DNA of 64,000 nt from Macrocybe gigantea. Lineage: Eukaryota; Basidiomycota; Agaricomycetes; Agaricales; Callistosporiaceae. Under the pieces are notes generated by a model that worked only from the letters and a program-made list of their open reading frames with translations, was not told where the DNA came from and did not search any database. How positions within the stretch are numbered: position 1 is the stretch's first letter; each line of letters begins with the position of its first letter. This document shows, in pieces, positions 13,136 through 23,991 of the stretch. The translations under genes were made by a program, and so were the position numbers. The stretch spans positions 61,137 through 125,136 of the forward strand of contig SJRY01000161.1 in assembly GCA_011319805.1 (NCBI GenBank), written 5' to 3'.

Positions 13136-14632
13136 TGACTCCGTCCGTCACTCAGCTCCAAACAGAAACAGAAAAGGTTCAGACTCGGTCGGAAAGCTGA
13201 GTTTGATCGATGGCAAGGTATGCTCGGACGCCGGATGTCGGATAGACATGAAAACACTTACCATTCATGTAGGGCCCCCTATACCCCTTCTACTACCCCT
13301 ACTATGACTTGAACGAGAAGTTCCCGCCCACCGAGATCCGTGGTAAGCCTTCAATCGGTTCTCTCAGGCCCACTCACCGCGGCTCCCCATTTCTTTTACG
13401 TTTCAGAATTCACCGAACCTGGCACACGCGCGGACCCGCAAAGCCTCACCTGCTGAACGAGAAAGTGAAGCTGCACCACCTCAGCCCGTACTTGGAACCG
13501 AAATCAGCGGAGTGCAGCTCTCGGAGCTGACAAAGGAGGGTCTGGACGAGCTCGCCCTTTTCACTGCGGAGCGCAAGGTCCTGGTCTTCCGGGATCAGGA
13601 CTTTAAGGACCTCAAGCCTGAGAGGCAAATCGAAATCGCTAGGTGCGTCATGACTGAATTTCCAATTCTTGATTTTTTTTGGCTCACAGTTATTTCCGCG
13701 CATTTCATTGCTTTCCTTTTTATTTCTACTTTTTTTTCTTTTCGTTTTAGGCATTTCGGACCCATTCAAAGGCATCCTACGTCAGGCAACGTTAAAGGCT
13801 ATCCAGAGTACCACGTTGGTGAGCAGCGCCTTGATTACACACCGCCAGCCTGGATCTTTTCGGCAGAGTCGCTGATTTGGAGTCCGTTTTTGTCAACAGT
13901 CTATCGCGATCCTGAGCACGATGCTTTCAGAGAGTATTATGGTGGTAACAAGATCAACGAGACCAGCTGGCACTCTGATGTCGTACGTCAATGCCGCTTC
14001 GCCGGCCGAAATCATTGAGCTGAATGGCCCCTTTTCTCGCCAGTCTTACGAGAAACAACCGCCTGGCACGACGTTCTTCTTCATCCTCGAGCAAGTGAGT
14101 GTCCATCCCCTACCCTAACTCCTCTTCTCGTCCCCTGACCCGAAAACTCCTCTCAGCCAGAGACGGGTGGAGACACGATCTTCCTGTCCCAGGTCGAAGC
14201 CTACAAGCGCCTCTCCCCGGAGTTCAAGAAACGCCTCGAGGGCCTGAAAGCCGTCCACTCCGCAGTCGAGCAAGCCGAGTTTTCGAGGAAACGAGGCGGT
14301 CCGGTCCGACGTGAGCCGGTGGAGACCGAGGTCAGTCCACCCCCTCGCGCTCTCATCCTACATCTCTGACACGGGAAAAAAAATCCCTCTGCTCTTCCTC
14401 AGCACCCGCTTGTCCGCGTGCATCCCGCAACAGGCGAAAAAGCGCTGTACATCAATCCGGGATTCACCCGTCGCATCGTCGGATTCAAGGCCGAAGAGTC
14501 GGAATACCTGCTCAGGTTCCTCTTTGACCACATCACCAAGGGCGCCGACTTCCAGGTCAGGGCGTCGTACAAGCCTGGCACCGTTGTCGTCTGGGTAAGC
14601 ACCGCTCGGACCTTTTCTGCCATCCACCGCTC

Positions 14633-14663
<31 letters not shown>

Positions 14664-14803
14664 CCTTTTGACTCGAAAACGTGCAGGACAACCGCGTGAC
14701 AGTGCACTCGGCCACGCCCGACTTCGACAACAAGACGGTGAGGAGGCACGCCGTGCGTCTGACTCCGCAAGCCGAAGTGCCCGTCGCCGCCACCGCGGAT
14801 TGA
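13136..14803 (+). CDS. TauD/TfdA-family 2-oxoglutarate-dependent dioxygenase
   Basis: Fungal TauD-type non-haem iron dioxygenase; in this family it oxidises sulfonates or related substrates using 2-oxoglutarate and Fe(II). The core runs from GPLYPFYYPYYD through LHHLSPYL, ISGVQLSELTKEG, KVLVFRDQDF and HFGPIQRHP. The iron ligands are the HxD in TSWHSDV (about 13970-13983) and the distal His in HSATPD (about 14704). The 2-oxoglutarate-binding Arg lies in RRHAVRL. It ends at TGA 14801-14803. Several introns are obvious; one contains a run of about 27 T (14637-14663). The 5' part is problematic: the exon from ATG 13136 does not join the core in frame, and two further single-base gaps appear near 13436-13445 (DPQ/KPHLL) and 13489-13500 (PYLG/TEIS). 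These could be true lesions or sequence errors. The core family call is firm. Confidence 0.85.
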
Positions 14804-15399
14804 GGATAGTCAAGATGGATGATAGGGCTGCTGCCTGAAGTACTGTCAATACGAGCCTATGGTTGTAAATTACCGATGTTACACCAGCACAACCAAATTT
14901 TCATTTCTTGCATCTCTTATACCGACCAACACTCCTCGCTGCATGGATGTGAGAAGTTTGGAAGTGGCAACGACGAACAACTTGCTCGATATCAAAAACC
15001 AAAAAGCCAAGAAACAAGTCGCATATCATGTAGTGTTAAGAGAGACAAACAGAGAGAGGCAGTAAAAGTCGTAAGACTATTTAAGTATCGAGTCGATTTA
15101 ACGATTCTGTTATGTATGATGAAGCAGGTGGGGGACAGAGAACAAACAAGACGGGGGGGAAAAAAAAACAGACGACCGTTCAGCCACCCTGACCCTCCTA
15201 AAAAGATTTGCCCACACAAAGACAAAAGGAAAGGCAAAAGGGAAGGAAAAGCCAAAAAAAAAAACAAGGAATCGCCGTTCTATACACTTTAAAAAAAAAG
15301 TGACCATGACGTAAAGATTCCCAACGGAGCAGCCGGGGGTTGAAGCCCGGACGGGGGAGGACGCGAGATGGCAGTGCCCTTTTTTATTCGTGTTCGTGT
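14804..15399. other. 3' intergenic region, purine-rich
   Basis: Between the convergent dioxygenase and NAP1 genes. It holds A- and G-rich runs (about 15150-15300) typical of 3' untranslated or terminator sequence and no credible coding frame. Confidence 0.4.
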
Positions 15400-17281
15400 T
15401 CACTGGGTCTTGCACTCTTCGGGATTGACGTTCGTGGCGGCGCCTGCTGCAGCGCCCGTAGCACCACGGCCCTTGCCTTTTCCGCGTTGACGAGGAGCGG
15501 GGACGTTATCGTCCGAGTCGGAGTCCTATTAAGAAAGGATCGCGATGGGATTTGCGAAAGGAGGATGGGGGAGGGGATCGGTGTGGGAAGAGGGAGGGGA
15601 AAAAAGAACGGAATGAGAACAGATATACCAAGATGGATTTGAAGCAAAGAAAAAAAAAGAAATACAAGAATTGGTTTTTTGTTGGTTTTTTTTTTTTGGT
15701 TACAACAGCAAGAAAGGAAAAAAGACATTACGCGTCGATTAGATGTGGGCGATCATGATTGGGAACGGAGAGAACCAAAAAAAGAAAAAAAAGAGAAATG
15801 GAACGGGCTTATACATCTTCGAATGCCTCATCGTCATCGTCATCGTCATCCAAATCTTCATAGTCGTCATCTTCTTCGTCCATCATGTCATACTCGAGCG
15901 CCTTGCCGGTGAAATAGTCCACCGCACGCGGGATGATCTGCAGAACGAGCCATCGTCATTATCTGATACGTTTGACGTTCGGAAAATCGCAGACCTTTTC
16001 CTTGAAGTCTTCGCCGAGCTGATAATCCATCTCGAGCTTCTCTTCAATCTCTTCGAGCTCATCGTCGTCGAATTCGCCGCTTTCGAGGACCTCGTCCGTA
16101 GGCGGAGAAGGAGGGTTGAAAAAGTTGAAAAAGGACTCGGTGGGTCGGGCTTTGCGAACCAGACGAGTGCGGTTCGTGTCTGCAAGCAGAAATTAGAACA
16201 TGGGAACCAAGAAAGGCGAAGGAGCCCCACTCTTATTTCGTTGTTTCTTGATCTCAAACTCCTTCGTGAGGTCCTTGTCCTCCTTCCACTTGATCTCGGT
16301 GCCGATAGCGCGATCGTACACGAAATCGCCCGAATAGCCGACCTCCTCCTGGTAGAGATACGTCTTTTCGAGCGTCGCGTTCTCAAAGTACTCGTTTGAG
16401 TTGAAGACAAAGATGAGCTTGAAGCCGGGCTTGGCGCCTTCGGCCTTGTCGTCGAGGTACTCGAGCTTGACGTCGATGAGGTGCTTGAGAGCGTCGGCGT
16501 CGCGATCCGTGATGATATCGGACAGCGCGACGTGGTTCCGCAGCGCGGTGAGCCAGAACTCGGGGATCCCGTCGGCCGATGGCGTCTTGTCCTTTGGAAG
16601 CACGGCGTACTGTTCGTCGTCCTTGATGGAGTATTCCTCACCGGCTTGAATCTCTTCCTTGGTCGGCGTGGCCTTGCCGGTGATGATGGCGTGCCGGCGC
16701 TCGTAGAGAGGCTTTTGTAGCTCGAGATACTATTGGCAGGACGGAAGAAGAAACAGGAAATGAAGGGGGGGAAGAAGGAAATCGAACGGAATCGATTTGT
16801 TGTTGATCATCATCAGAACACGAATCGAACAGGAAAAAAAGGCAAGATTTTTTTTTTTTGGGGGGGGGGAAGAAAGAAGAGGGATGGTTTTTCGCACCTT
16901 CTTCTCCAGCTGCAAGCACTCGTGCTTGTACTTGTTCTGCAAATCATTCTGCTTGACCTGGACACCCTTGAGCGCCTCGACGTTGAGCTTGATCTCTACG
17001 GGGAGGTTCTCGATGTAGCCCGAGCTTTTGCCGACGAGGCCGGCCAGCCTTCCCTGGACCATACCGAGCACCGTCTCTTCAAGCTGGCTCGTGGTGGGCT
17101 GCTTCTCGTCGACAGCCTTGTCCTCGCCTTCCTCCGCCTCCTGCTGCTCCGCATCCTCAGAGATGTCTGGCACCGTCGGACGTGATAAGCCGAGAGATAT
17201 CGGGGCTTGAGTCAGAGGCGTGTTCTGGGGAGTGGGCGCGGTGATGTTGTTCGTGTTCGAGATCGGGAGATTGGACGACAT
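15400..17281 (-). CDS. NAP1: Nucleosome assembly protein NAP1 with C-terminal CaaX-like box
   Basis: Histone H2A-H2B chaperone that works in chromatin assembly and nucleo-cytoplasmic histone transport. ATG 17281 opens MSSNLPISNTN. The NAP domain is clear: GYIENLPVEIKLNVEAL, YKHECLQLEKK, YLELQKPLYERRH, IPEFWLTALRNH, then FKLIFVFNSNEYFEN and KNTNRTRLVRKARPTESFFNFFNPP. An acidic tail (DEEDDDYEDLDDDDDDDE) follows. If the exon is read through GT 15814 the protein stops at 15809. If the GTATAA donor there is used, a last exon begins DSDSDDNVPAPRQRGKGKG and ends PEECKTQ with TGA at 15400-15402. The second form ends like animal and yeast NAP1 proteins, whose C-termini carry a CaaX motif. Introns are T- and G-rich (16848-16869 has a T run followed by a G run). 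All exons join in frame, so the gene looks intact. Confidence 0.93.
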
Positions 17282-18647
17282 TTTTTTTTTTCTCTTGCAG
17301 ACGCGCAGCTGTGTGTATCTCTTTTTTGATCGTTTCCTGGTTCTTCTGATTCTCCTATTCTTGGAGCCTTGGAGCCTCTGGCGTCGTGCAACAAAATCGG
17401 ATTACGGTCTTCTTGAAAGACGGCAGAAAAGCGATCCCCGAATTCTGTTATATATACAATGAGTTAATGAATATGATAAAGGGCGAAGGGCAAAAAAAAA
17501 AAAAAGCGATATGATCGCTTCTTGGTGAGAGAGCTTTGGATGAGAGATTGATAATTCTCTCTGGGGAGGAATTTCAATGCTGTTCTTTACCTTTTTACCC
17601 TTTTCCTTGCGCACAAGAGGTCCCTTTTCTTCGTCAGACCGGGAGGATGCGAACTTTTCAAAGAAAACAGTTCGTCTCTGCTGTTGCAGTGATACAGCAA
17701 CTCGTGCGCCCTGGCCAATCGGAACGCTTGGCGGAGTTTCGGCTATCTCCGAGAGCTGATTATGTCCTTCCATTCTAGGCCGAGTGCCCCTATTGCTGGC
17801 TAGCGGGCAGGAAGGAGTCGGTGACTTGGCGGGGCGATCAGGAGAACTAGATGTTTGGTCGGACTGGATGCTAGGAACGAGGCCTACTGGTCAGTGGTGG
17901 CGGATCCTCTTGCATGTCGCAAGCTGGGGAGATGCAAGGGTTAAAGTATCTTTCTGTGCTGCTGCCAATTTGCGTTTCGGGCAGTACGCCCTTCATAGAA
18001 TGAGCATTTGGGATTTATGGTGTGATGCTCATTGGTGCTCTTAGACACTGATGCAATGGTCATATGTTTCGTTCATCGCCTAGTCAACCCCATGCCTGAC
18101 AGGAGGACAGAAACCTTGTCGAATGAAATTAAACGCCAGCAACGCCAGCTAGTTTTACAGGGTAATGTCCGATCAATCTCGAAACGGTTGCACGATTCGA
18201 AGTATTGAAATTCGAATAGGGTAAAGGCTCGGCTCCAAACTCACTGGTGCAAGGTCAATTGAGACGCGCTACCGTGACGCTCTTACAGGATTCGAACTCG
18301 AGAGACCTGTAATGCTGATCTCGCAATTGACAATGGCCCTTGCTTTACTGTTTGGTCTGTCGACCTCCTTCGCAATCCTTTCGGCGATCCTCTGCTCATT
18401 CATCACAGCTCAGTCCAGTGAACTTTATACCAATCGCATTTCTCATCAATACATGCATTGGTCAACTAGCGGTGGCAACATCATACACCAATGGTTCAAT
18501 TCCTCCGGGACGGCGATCGGCTGCGTCCTCTCCCGCTCTCTGGTGTTGGGGATGGCGAGCGCTCGATGCACTGGCCACCAGAACAGCTGATCATCACCAA
18601 TTTCAGTGATCTTCAACAAACAACTAGATTCAGAAAGATCGAACATA
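17282..18647. other. Intergenic; promoter side of NAP1
   Basis: About 1.4 kb with short frames only. It should contain the NAP1 promoter (minus strand, upstream of 17281) and the 3' side of the small secreted protein gene. A 7-bp inverted repeat (TTACAGG 18283-18289 and CCTGTAA 18306-18312) is present and unexplained. Confidence 0.4.
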
Positions 18648-19015
18648 CTATGTGTTACCCCTGCATGCTCTGCCCATGATCCAGGTATTGTGCGCATTGC
18701 ATCGAGCAGGGACTTGGCCGATACACTTCCTCTCGCCAACATTGCAGCCTCGTTTGCTGAGGATGGCTACGGCATCTTCCTCACTGTCAAAAGCACAAGA
18801 CGTCAGCGTCCACCGCTATGTAGGGCGTCATGGTATTGAACTCCTCATACATGTCGCGGCGCAGCAAGAGGTCACCAAGTTCATCTGATTGCGGTCAGAT
18901 ACGATGAAGACTACAATAGTGAACTGTTGAGCTCACCGGAAAAGTCGACTGGCGAGGCCGCGACAGAGGAAATGAGGACAGCGGCAAAGGCAATGGCGAG
19001 GGCCTTGAATTGCAT
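18648..19015 (-). CDS. Small secreted four-cysteine protein with signal peptide and Kex2-type site
   Basis: Three short exons join cleanly: 18937-19015, 18851-18884 and 18648-18783, with introns of 52 nt (18885-18936) and 67 nt (18784-18850) that have good donors (GTGAGC, GTATGAG) and CAG acceptors. The product is 82 residues. It has a typical signal peptide (MQFKALAIAFAAVLISSVAA), a short acidic propeptide (DELGDLLLRRD), then a dibasic LSKR site. The predicted mature peptide has four cysteines spaced C-x6-C-x7-C-x11-C, with W in the last loop, and ends ACRGNT. It belongs to no family I can name; the cysteine/tryptophan layout loosely recalls small carbohydrate-binding modules. Two end points are possible because a GT in the codon before the stop could be a donor leading to a terminal VVC. 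Likely extracellular; effector-like or structural role is speculative. Confidence 0.72.
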
Positions 19016-19112
19016 GTTTGTTAATAAGAAAAGTGGGATTGGAAAGTTGATTTGTTTGTTGTGAGATTGTGAGACGACCTGCGTTGGAGAAAAGTGTGCT
19101 GCAGCGGCAGCC

Positions 19113-19121
19113 CTTTTTATA
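19113..19121 (-). promoter_or_regulatory. TATA box of the small secreted protein gene
   Basis: TATAAAAAG on the minus strand lies about 100 nt upstream of the start codon at 19015, leaving room for a 5' leader of about 70 nt. It is one of the clearest TATA elements in the window and fits a strongly expressed secreted-protein gene. Confidence 0.55.
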
Positions 19122-20224
19122 CTCCAACGCCTTCCTATATTCCCATCCGACGGTCGCTCGACCATGGGGAAAAGTCACAGGTTTCACGTTCTAGCACCAG
19201 CGTTGCGCATGCAATCTAGGACATCGCCTCCTTCGTGCCTCCTTCGTTGCCTTTGGTGGGGAGGCGGGTAAACCCGATCAGCTCAGGGATAAGTGGCCAA
19301 GAGACACGCACACACTCGCAAGATCGCTGCCGTGAGGTTAACACTTGTTCCGGCGATGCCGATTGTTGGGAGCACACAGAGCAGACCTTACGGATTCGTT
19401 GCCCCAGGCGCGGCACACCTTGCTTCTTACCGGAAGCGCAAAACAACGCTACAGCTACCAAGTCCTTCGTCGAGCACGAGAGACACCTTTGAGAGCGATT
19501 TGGGGAGGCAGGAATTAAAGCTGCCAGACGTTTCGTCAGTTCGAATCCACCTTTCGGTGACTTGGCACCGTCGTGGAGCGAAGAGGTACGTTTCAGCGTA
19601 TTGGTTCCGCTCGCTTAGCGAGAGGTAAAACTTGCGGTGAAGACGAGAGCATGCAAGGATGAGGAGTGTTGGTAACAGACAAGTGAACAGTTGAACAAGT
19701 TGGCGAGTTTCAATTGGTGATGTTCAGGGTCATGAAGATTAGATCAGAAGCGGGTTATCACAAGGCTTGCAGAGGTCGCCCAAATCTGACCATGAATTCG
19801 CAACTCTGCAGACTTTTTCATTGTAAGGTCAGGGCCAGCTTTGATTCGTGTCTCACAGTTGACAGGTAATGCGAGGGAATGAAAGATGGTCCGACGTGAT
19901 CCGTGCGGTGCAAACAAAGTCGGCAACGGATGAAGCGGTCGACAGAAAGAGATGAGACAACCTTGCTCGAGTTGATGGTGAGGGTTGACGAGTGGGTTTG
20001 GATTGCCTGCTTTGTCGTCTTTCGAGTCTTGGGAAGAGGGTGTGTACGCGTTTGGATCATGTTGTAATTTCTAGGAAATAACGTGGAGACGATCGCGACC
20101 AAAGTCCATTCTGACCCCGTCAAGCCCCAAGAACCTAGTCCATGCACGTGAAATTTCTCAATCCAAGGATGTATGACAAAACGGCCGGAGGAACGAAAGA
20201 AATCCATTGATGCGGTCTACCGCG
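19122..20224. other. Intergenic, no recognisable gene
   Basis: About 1.1 kb between the secreted protein promoter and the 3' end of the PUF6-like gene. Only short unsupported frames were seen. Confidence 0.4.
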
Positions 20225-22751
20225 TCATGACGATAGCTTTGCGATTTTCTCCAACAGGACAGTCTTCCCCCTAGCGTCCCCACTCTCAATGTCCTTCCTC
20301 ACATCGTCCGTGAACCAACTCGCCACCATCTCTCTCGCTTCCTTCCTCTCCTCCTCCTTCTTGTCACGCTCGTCCGCTTCCACACCTCCACCGGCGTCCT
20401 CCCGGACGAGCGACCCACACAGCTCCGCAACGACAAACGTGCCATTGCGCTGACCCCTGACGCACACACCCACGACGCCGTTCTGCCCGACAGCCTTCAC
20501 AAGCGCTTACAGCAAACGCAATCGAGTCCCACGCCGAGACGCGCTCAACGGCGCCCTTGGCACGATCGAAATGCCCGCCCTGCAGCAGCAGCTTGTACAT
20601 CCGCGACGCGTGCGGGAGGTCGATCGGATGCAGGTGCGCCGCGTCCGGAGACGGGTACCCAGCCGAAATCGCACTGAGGAGCGTCCGCGCCGCGGCGGAT
20701 TTGTCTCCTTCGGCATACAGCATGATCTCCGCTATGAGCAGGCTCCCGCTGGGCTCTCGAACAGCAGCGGCGCACTTTTCCTCCACCCACGCGAGCAGCG
20801 CCTCGCTCGCGGCCCGCCGGACCTCGTCCTGCCGCGCCGAAGCGTCCTTCTTGCTCGTCCGTGCTCGCGCGTCGTCTGTCTCGCAGAGCGCGGCGATCTG
20901 TGAAGGCGTGAAGTGCCGCTTCGTGCGCGGCGAGAGGAGGTAGATGAGCGAGCGTCGGCCTTGCGGTGAGACGTAGAGCTGCGAGGCGGACGAGGTCATC
21001 TCGGCGACGAGCGATTTCGCGGTGAGCTTTGTGTCGCTGGAGACGTTAGCAGGTGGATTGCGAAAAAGTGTGATGGTGGAGCGTACTCGATGACATCCAA
21101 CGCAGTGAAAAGCACGAGCTGTGCCTCGTCATCCAGACACATTCGCTCAATGTGGGGTTTGAGGACTTTGAGAATTTGTTTCCGGTCCTGTTCAGAACCA
21201 TTGTAGCTCTCTATGTCAGAATAATGGGGTTTAGCACACCTTGGCCGTCCCTTCAGCCAGGAACTCGCGGACGACGCGGCTTCCGTCCTTTGTGTGAACC
21301 ATTTCGGCGAGAACGTCTTGACAGCTGCAGCGAACAGAGATCTAAGCATCCACAGCTGCAAGGGAAAATGCGGTCATTCCTACTTTTCAAAGATCTCTCT
21401 GCGCAGTTTTTCCTTCTCTGCGTCGTCCGGGATGTCGTTGATAGCAGAGAGATACTCCCAAAGGGCTCTATGCACAATGGCATGCGTCACTGCGCCTTTT
21501 TCTGGATTGTTAAAGCTGTAAAGTTTCAGATCGGGCGCGTCGAGCGAGAAAAGGCTCGTACATGGCCATCAAGTTTTCTTTTACGGCGCTCATCACCCTC
21601 TTCCGCCTCTCCTTATCCACGCCCTCTAGCACACCACGAAGACCCTTCTTGGCGCGCTCCTTGTCCTCGTCGCTCCCGCCCGTCAGCGTAAAGAGCGTCG
21701 TCTCTTTGCCATAAAAATCGCGCAGGAGAAGCGTCCGCTCGTACGCGTTGGCGTATAGCTCGAACGCATCGGCGAGCACGGACGTCGCTTCGCGGTGGAG
21801 CAGAAGCCTGAGGACGTGCGATTGGAACTCGGAGAGGATCGAGGCGCGGTGGGCGGGGCAGAAGCGGATGAGCTTTGTCACCAAGAACTGCAAAATGCGA
21901 TCGGTCGGTTGAGAGGAGAAAAAAAATACGGAGAGGATGAGAGGACTCCCACTCTCGCACCTTGGAATACTTGTTCTGCGCGAGCTCCCTGTAGCTGCCC
22001 TTGAGCTCCACAGCGACCTCGTCGCGCTGGCTCTGCTTGCCATACTTGACGAGCGTCTGCACGACACGGCTCGCGTCGTGTTTGAGCACAACGTCCTTCA
22101 CGCGCCCACGCACGACTTCCATCAGTCGCGCAACGTGCGCTTGGCGCTCTGCGGGAGGGAGGTTCTTCTGCCGCGCGAGAGACCAGACGCGTTTGCACTC
22201 TGCCAAGAGCGATGAGTGAGGTTTGGACGCCTTGCGTTGCTCTTGCAGCGCTTTTTGGGCTTTGTGTGCGTCGCGTGCGGCTGTGGGGGGTATGAGGGTG
22301 GCGTATATCAATTTTTATGAGGATTTGTACGTGCCGTTTGGGTCTTTTATCCGGTTCGCGGCTTTCAGGCTGGAATCGCCTTCTGCGTCGACGTTCATGC
22401 GTCTTCATCATCCTCGTCTCCTACACCTGCTTCTTGCTCTTCATCCTCACCCTCATCCTCATCCTCATCCACCCACTCACCCTCACCCTCGTCAAAGTCA
22501 TCCTCCTCATCCTCATCCTCCTCACTCTCTGCAACCTTCGGCATGGTCACAGGCCTGCTCCGCACAACGGCCTTGCCCTTGTCCTTGTCCTTGATCTTCG
22601 TTTCCTTGGCAGTTTTAGGTTCAACTTTCTTCGAGGATAGCTTCGTCTTTGCGGCAGCAGCTTTTTCGACGTGGAGTTTTTTGGGTTTTGGACCCGCTTG
22701 GGTCGGCGCTGGGCGCTTTTTCATCGTCGTAAGCTTGCTTAACGAAGGCAT
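20225..22751 (-). CDS. PUF6: PUF6-like pumilio-repeat RNA-binding protein
   Basis: Nucleolar pumilio-family protein; the yeast homologue represses ASH1 mRNA translation and helps 60S ribosome maturation. ATG 22751 opens MPSLSKLTTMKKR. A Lys/Ala-rich basic region and a long acidic Glu/Asp stretch (about 22395-22530) come first. Then ECKRVWSLARQKNLPPAER, DVVLKHDASRVVQTLVKYG, ELAQNKYSK, FLVTKLIRFCPAHR, FNNPEKGAVTHAIVHRALWEYL and MVHTKDGSRVVREFLAEGTAK show the Puf6 repeats. The C-terminal CPL-like part ends TVLLEKIAKLSS at 20225. Introns include one near 21513-21558 (GTACGAG to TTTACAG). Near 20501-20512 the frame changes (IAFAV to ALVKAVGQNG) in a way that needs an indel, probably a sequence error. 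The junction between the acidic region and exon 2 is also uncertain. It is divergent from the IES6-like gene, with about 150 nt between start regions. Confidence 0.88.
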
Positions 22752-22903
22752 GGAATGAACGTTTTTGGGTATCTCTTGCACCAGCTCTCCAGTCTGGCAA
22801 TTTGCTGCAAGTTTTTTGTCACGCTCAGGTTGTGACAGATATATCACTAGGTCACACCCACAGCTTCACATCCCCTGAATGCTCTAGTGCTATCGCTGCG
22901 ACA

Positions 22904-23735
22904 ATGTAGGCACTATCTTCCACTTATTGTCGATTTGTTTCTACTTTATGTATTGTAGGCCTCCAAAGGAGTAGGAAAGAAGAAAGCAGCTGCCTCCGAT
23001 GGAACTGCTACGCCTCACATTCCGGTAAGCTTCAAATACCAGAGATGCTTCACAGACCGGGTTTGTCAACGGCTAAAAAAAATCCAGAGCTTGGCAGAGC
23101 AATTCTCGTACCTTCACGCTCCACGACCGTTCAAGAACCCGCACTACACAAAGAACATCAACCGTCGGACGAAGAACTTGAAGACGGTGCTCGGCCAGGA
23201 ACGCGAGAGGGAAAAGGCAGACAGGGAGAGGAGAAGGCGGGAGAGACTGGAGAGGATGCAGGTTGATGGCGAGGAGAAGAATGACGAGGAGGAAGAGATT
23301 CCGACATGTGAGTCTGGGTTCGTTTAAACTGGGTCGTTGCTCGTTTTCATGATTTCTGTAGATTTGTCTATCGAGGCACCGCCTTCTGTCCTTCCTCAAG
23401 GACATTGGTGCGATATAACTGGTCTAGAGGTGCGTGTCCTACCCAACTTGCAATGAGTACGCCTGCTTAGAGGTCTTCAGGCGCCATACACTGACCCAGC
23501 AACGGGTCTTCGCTTCCACGACAAGAGCGTATACGACGTGATCAAGAGCTTGGTGAGCCTCGCCCTTCTTATTCCGTAGATTCTCGGAACCGTCACTGAC
23601 TGGCTCGGACACAAAGAGTGCAAGCACCGCTAAAGAATATCTATCAGGTACGATATCGGTCCATCTCCAATGCTCGTCCCGTCTGTTCACATTTGACCTG
23701 TCTCAGCGCGGGGTGTGACCTCGATAGTCAAATAG
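22904..23735 (+). CDS. IES6: IES6-like INO80 chromatin-remodelling subunit (YL1 C-terminal domain)
   Basis: Small subunit of the INO80 remodeller. Exons from 22959 join in frame: SKGVGKKKAAASD, then AEQFSYLHAPRPFKNPHY, INRRTKNLKTVLGQE, a Glu/Arg-rich helix, SIEAPPSVLPQGHWCDITGLE, APYTDPATGLRFHDKSVYDVI and KEYLSARGVTSIVK, ending TAG 23733-23735. The PYTDP...LRFHD...Y...YL.ARG pattern is the YL1 C-terminal domain that defines IES6. Most introns have strong GT donors and AG acceptors. The start is unresolved: the only nearby ATG (22904-22906) overlaps a GTAGGC donor, and joining it to the 22959 acceptor gives the wrong phase, so a base may be missing or the real first exon lies elsewhere. It faces away from the PUF6-like gene, implying a shared promoter. 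Confidence 0.88.
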
Positions 23736-23991
23736 ATCCTGTGCTTTCCTTCTATCATGACCCGTCTCAGCTGCAGCGACAATGATCCGGAGCAGGATAG
23801 CAAAGGGACCAAGTGCGGTTTCACCTTGACGACTGGAAACATCTCCCCCTGAAAAGTCAACGTATGAATCACACCTGAGTTCCGCTCTGAGAGAAAACAA
23901 TCGAGGCAGGAACGAAGGGTATGTCATTAGACGGATGGTATATGTGGAAATAAAAGAGAAGTAGAATTGAGATTTGTCCCCGTGAACCCAA

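Noticed and set aside
14637..14663. Long T run
   Set aside because: Lies within an intron of the dioxygenase gene; an ordinary homopolymer rather than a terminator or a retroposon tail.
18283..18312. Inverted repeat TTACAGG/CCTGTAA around GATTCGAACTC, tRNA-like
   Set aside because: Contains a T-loop-like GTTCGAATC on the minus strand, but the flanks do not form a T stem and no acceptor, D or anticodon arms could be fitted.
19534..19560. GTTCGAATCC on the plus strand, possible tRNA T arm
   Set aside because: The bases on either side do not pair and no cloverleaf could be built.
22395..22530. CCTCATCCTCAT-type repeat, possible microsatellite
   Set aside because: Encodes the acidic Glu/Asp stretch of the PUF6-like protein on the minus strand.
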